This document shows, piece by piece, positions 5,901 to 8,223 of a stretch of 8,223 nt of DNA. Under the pieces are notes generated by a model that worked only from the letters and a program-made list of their open reading frames with translations, was not told the origin of the DNA and did no database searches. This stretch comes from an archaeon (GTDB lineage: Archaea > Methanobacteriota > Methanobacteria > Methanobacteriales > Methanobacteriaceae), in assembly GCA_024409145.1 (NCBI GenBank), contig JAKSUF010000059.1, forward strand, positions 1 through 8,223, in the 5' to 3' direction. The position numbers and the translations under genes were made by a program. Position 1 is the first letter of the stretch, and each line of letters starts with the position of its first letter.

Positions 5901-7895
5901 AACATTAGAATCCATTTCAGCTTCAAAGATTTTAACATTACTTAATAAAGAAGTAATTACTACATTTTTATTTTCACCAATGATTTTTAAATTCTTATTT
6001 AATACAATAGAATTTTCATCATATTTACCCTCATAAACATAAACTGTAGAATTATCTTCAGCCTTTGAGACTGCATAAGCAATAGTTTTATATGGTTTAT
6101 CTTTAGTACCTAAACCATCTTCATCACTACCATTTGAATCTGAGACATAAACTGTTGATGATTCAACAATATTCAAAGTTTTTGTAATCTCTTCATTAAT
6201 AGCAGTGATTAAAACATCAGTATATTCTTTATCAACAATAAATTGTGCTTCAGTTGAATTAACAACATCATCTTTATATTTAATTGTAATTGGGATTTCT
6301 GGAATTGATTTATCAAGAGTTTTAATAATTCCACTATCATTTAATTTTAATTCAACATTTACAGTAAATTGTTGACCATTTTTCAAAGAGTCAGGATTTA
6401 TTGAGGAATCTACAATCACATAATTATTAAGTGTTATTTCAGATCCAGATTTTGAAGTTAAAACAGGAGTATTATTTCCCCAATAATTATAATCAAAGTT
6501 TAAAGTCGGATTTACAGTAGTACTGAGAGTATATCCAGTATTATTATAAATTACATCATAGTTTAAAATGAAATTTTGAGTATCTTTAATCCCATAAATT
6601 AATGCATTTTCAATAACATTATTTGAAATAATAGAGTTAGTAACTTCTAATTTAGCATTATCAGCAGAACCTGCTGTAAATAAAAATCCACCCATAGTAG
6701 CTGTTTGATAATTAAAAGTATTGTCTAAAATTCTTGAATTGTTAATTAAAACCTGTGTATCTTTAGATAATAATACACCATTTAATTTTCCAGAACTTTC
6801 TCTTAAAACTAAATTATCAATAGAAATTTCACCTTTATATACATAAATAACAGTATTATAACCACTTGCAGCACTATTTTTAGTTTTAGTAATATTTACA
6901 TTATTTATATAAGTATTTCCTCTTAAGTATAATAATGCTCCAGTAGTCATCATATTAATATTATTTTCATTAAATACACAATTAGAGATATTAGTAGTTC
7001 CATAACTATCAATTACACTTTTACCAGTAAGGTTATTAAAAGTACAATTAATTATTTCATTATTTCCAGTATTTTTAAGTTGTAATACTGCAGCATTGGT
7101 ACCAACAAGAATATTTTGGAAATTTAAATTAACAAATTGGTAAGAATAGGTAGAATTACCTATAAAAATATTTTTATTTGTAGAAGATGCAGTTATAACT
7201 ACATTACCTTCACCAATTAATTTTAAATTCTTATTTATTGTAATAGAATTCTCATCATAAGTACCTTCACAAATATATATTTCAGAACCATCTTCTGCAT
7301 TTAAAACTGCATAATTTATGGTTTTATATGGATTAGTTTTACTCCCACATCCTTCTTCATCAGCCCCATCAGGACTAACATAAACCACATTATCTTGTGG
7401 CATATCTAAAGATGTAACAGTTACCCCAATAACAGAGTTAATGAAATTCACATCATAAAAATCAAAGTTCATATCATTTTCTTTATCTGGAGAAAATGTT
7501 AATATATAAGGATCATCTCTTGCAATTAATCCTTCACATTCTCCTAAATCAAAAACAAATAGACCATTAGAATCTGTCTTAAGTTCAGAATAGGTTCTAT
7601 CAACACCATTACCATCAGTATATGTACATTTATATTCAAATTCTTTAGATCCATTAAAAGAGGTTAATTCACCACGAACCTCTTTAGATTCATTTTCAAC
7701 AATAGTAACATTATTTTTATCAAATTTTATATAAACATCACTATCATCAGGACTATTTGTTCTAATAACATTAGTATCTGAAGCTAACTCTTCAGAAATT
7801 TTTAAGTCATCAACATCACTTATTTCATTATCCATATCAACTACTTGAATATCAGAATTATCCATCGCAGAAACAGATGAAATTGAGATAATCAT
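2982..7895 (-). CDS. large secreted adhesin-like protein with two beta-helix modules and Ig-like repeats
   Basis: This 1637-residue surface protein probably mediates attachment to host, food particles or other microbes; its ligand is unknown. Numbering is from the first ATG. A signal-peptide end (SISSVSA, 4-10) is followed by an acidic linker and an Ig-like region (about 52-160). Two homologous right-handed beta-helix modules follow: 171-576 and 581-1003. Each starts VYVS, contains PYKTI-YAV, Y-ENSI, NKNLK-IGE and VVIT, and closes with DYNYWG-NTP. Seven Ig-like domains of about 85-100 residues follow: 1004-1089, 1090-1175, 1176-1262, 1263-1349, 1350-1439, 1440-1541 and 1542-1637. Several contain G-D-x-x-Y/H. 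The last has 30 Lys in 96 residues and a single acidic residue. There is no C-terminal membrane helix and no evident pseudomurein-binding repeat. NxS/T sequons are abundant. The true start is probably upstream, near 7949 at a non-canonical codon, adding 18 residues that complete the signal peptide. The reading frame is otherwise intact. Confidence 0.9.
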   Translation of the reverse strand: MIISISSVSAMDNSDIQVVDMDNEISDVDDLKISEELASDTNVIRTNSPDDSDVYIKFDKNNVTIVENESKEVRGELTSFNGSKEFEYKCTYTDGNGVDRTYSELKTDSNGLFVFDLGECEGLIARDDPYILTFSPDKENDMNFDFYDVNFINSVIGVTVTSLDMPQDNVVYVSPDGADEEGCGSKTNPYKTINYAVLNAEDGSEIYICEGTYDENSITINKNLKLIGEGNVVITASSTNKNIFIGNSTYSYQFVNLNFQNILVGTNAAVLQLKNTGNNEIINCTFNNLTGKSVIDSYGTTNISNCVFNENNINMMTTGALLYLRGNTYINNVNITKTKNSAASGYNTVIYVYKGEISIDNLVLRESSGKLNGVLLSKDTQVLINNSRILDNTFNYQTATMGGFLFTAGSADNAKLEVTNSIISNNVIENALIYGIKDTQNFILNYDVIYNNTGYTLSTTVNPTLNFDYNYWGNNTPVLTSKSGSEITLNNYVIVDSSINPDSLKNGQQFTVNVELKLNDSGIIKTLDKSIPEIPITIKYKDDVVNSTEAQFIVDKEYTDVLITAINEEITKTLNIVESSTVYVSDSNGSDEDGLGTKDKPYKTIAYAVSKAEDNSTVYVYEGKYDENSIVLNKNLKIIGENKNVVITSLLSNVKIFEAEMDSNVQLKFENLTFDNIIPGQLNGILNIRNTGKNEILNCVFRNCGGQYIIWSSSNETIIDNCEFINIQVPTYGLKVIYLTGHGNQSIVNTKFDTLTNPNSGIADVINMINSPNNLTIDDILVTGISGKFEGINIGDTSSADPNNVIIKNSKFIDNELLNTTTKGGVLIYGVGRANIEIINSIIADNIVGNGLIGGSSNATVLTLNYNVISGNEGYTLFSTVKSKPVKLYNIDYNYWGSNTPEVSTNVDELNMNNWIVVETSHSPADLEANDNVTVIAQLKVMDKEGNANDLERLFVELPITFEYGDVVSTTINNKTEVKFKVDATKNAVVINLIDESISEKLLPEIDVDVNDTVMNIDNPIIIAGTAGTITVKVNDKVVIESTEFDGNLTYIIKSSDLKLGLNNIVVDYANSKQIIPGIVSKTFEVIKMTPEITVEADDLTVGQQTIITVKVANATDKVTLIVDGDIKDLELNNESIAKYTIDNLKAGQHDIIAIYEGNDVYKMATGKLTFEVNKFESNVNIAISDIKIGEDIVVTVNVPNATGNVKIIINGKENVATLENGVVSYTIEKVVAGNYFVSVIYDGDDTHNAAHNVTSFTVDKKVSSININANDVTAGQNTTVEVSVTSGATGIVEITIAGNIYVLDLSETNTLNIALSEGNYTIIGRYLGDNQFDASVSEPINVVVNPKESEYDDNITIPIDIKPGESSNITINLPSDATGNLSLIVDGVEVSSAEVINGTANLVLENLTAGSHRVEVKYSGDAKYAPKSSSNIITIPKIDTNIVVSANLTCVAVDYSAGERGTKVYAVLEDANGNPITNKTVQIVFNSKIYNVTTDDAGKAGLKINVATAKKYDFSVYFQGDDVYNVAPLTLSNLTVVKKKTAIKAASKTFKAKAKTKKISVQLKTIKNNNGKVYLKAGKKLTLNIKGKVYTAKINKKGVATFNIKLAKKGKYVAAIKFKGDKTYKPANKKIKVVIK

Positions 7896-7949
7896 AGTAA
7901 TTAATAAAACAAATAGAAATAAAGATGTTTTATTTTTACTTATTAAAAT
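7896..7949 (-). other. probable N-terminal extension of the adhesin (signal peptide n- and h-region)
   Basis: The adhesin frame stays open upstream of its first ATG to a TAA at 7965-7967. Starting at the ATT codon 7947-7949, the extension reads [M]LISKNKTSLFLFVLLIT and then continues as MIISISSVSA. Together these form a normal 28-residue signal peptide: two Lys, a hydrophobic core and VSA before the mature part. Starting at the ATG leaves only ten residues and no ribosome binding site. No in-frame ATG, GTG or TTG exists in this interval. ATA at 7953-7955 is the other candidate, but it lies one base from the Shine-Dalgarno. Confidence 0.6.
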
Positions 7950-7956
7950 CCTTATT

Positions 7957-7966
7957 CCTCCTTTTT
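7957..7966 (-). promoter_or_regulatory. ribosome binding site of the adhesin gene
   Basis: On the minus strand this reads AAAAAGGAGG, a strong Shine-Dalgarno. Its last G is seven bases before the ATT at 7949 and 61 bases before the first in-frame ATG at 7895. The normal spacing therefore points to 7949 as the translation start. Confidence 0.75.
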
Positions 7967-7967
7967 A

Positions 7968-8223
7968 CCAATAAGCAAATTAGTAATAATTATAATAGAA
8001 ATATTACTAAAAAAGTATTAATAATAAAATTAAAAAAATTATTACTTATTTGAATATGTTTTTTAAATTATATAATAATTACCATTAAAAATAACCCTAA
8101 ATTAGCAATAGTATTACTAATTAGCGATAAAATAGATATTTTTAATACTTTAAGTAAAAAGGATAATTATATTTACTATTAATATTAAATAAAAAATTGT
8201 TATTATTTAAATATTAATAAATT
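7968..8223 (-). promoter_or_regulatory. upstream region of the adhesin gene
   Basis: This stretch has no gene. The best TATA candidate on the minus strand is TTATATAA at 8068-8075, which would give a leader of roughly 90 nt. The AGTATTACT core seen before cbiM occurs at 8110-8118, and a TATTACT, A-run, AGTATT arrangement occurs at 8002-8019. On the minus strand this gives two TTAGTAATA copies (8111-8119 and 8002-8010), one on each side of the TATA box. The long T6-AAAG form of the repeat is absent. The region may continue beyond the window. Confidence 0.4.

Overview
The window looks like chromosomal DNA of a very AT-rich, host-associated methanogen of the order Methanobacteriales, most like Methanobrevibacter or Methanosphaera. 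This is inferred from four things: very AT-rich intergenic DNA with archaeal TATA-like boxes, strong GGAGG ribosome binding sites, a CbiM that starts directly at MHIPDG, and a giant secreted adhesin-like protein of the kind that is expanded in these genera. I could not test the assignment by search.

Layout. Positions 1-351 are a gene-free control region with three nearly identical 23-24 nt direct repeats (AAGTATTAC, six T, AAAG, A-run) plus partial copies. Next come cbiM (352-984) and cbiN (987-1280), two bases apart, encoding the substrate-capture part of a cobalt ECF-type transporter. Positions 1281-1666 are gene-free. They hold a 3' hairpin, a possible folded RNA closed by a perfect 11-bp stem (1327-1414), a terminator-like hairpin with a T run (1421-1460), and a second copy of the cbiM-type upstream module with its own TATA box (1511-1570). 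cbiQ (1667-2524), the membrane transmembrane-coupling subunit, follows. Positions 2525-2981 are a gene-free convergent spacer. From 2982 to about 7895 (probably 7949) on the minus strand lies one adhesin-like gene with two tandem beta-helix modules and about seven Ig-like domains, ending in a very lysine-rich domain. Positions 7968-8223 are its upstream region.

How the genes work together. CbiM, CbiN and CbiQ should form most of a cobalt importer that supplies cobalt for corrinoid cofactors of methanogenesis. The ATPase CbiO is not in the window and must be supplied from elsewhere. The shared repeat module before cbiM and before cbiQ suggests that the split operon is still co-regulated, plausibly by a metal- or corrinoid-responsive DNA-binding protein. 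The adhesin is convergent and probably functionally unrelated.

The most interesting points are the repeated promoter module shared by the two cobalt transcription units, the structured element between cbiN and cbiQ, and the adhesin's lack of a canonical start codon at the place where its Shine-Dalgarno sequence and signal peptide require one.
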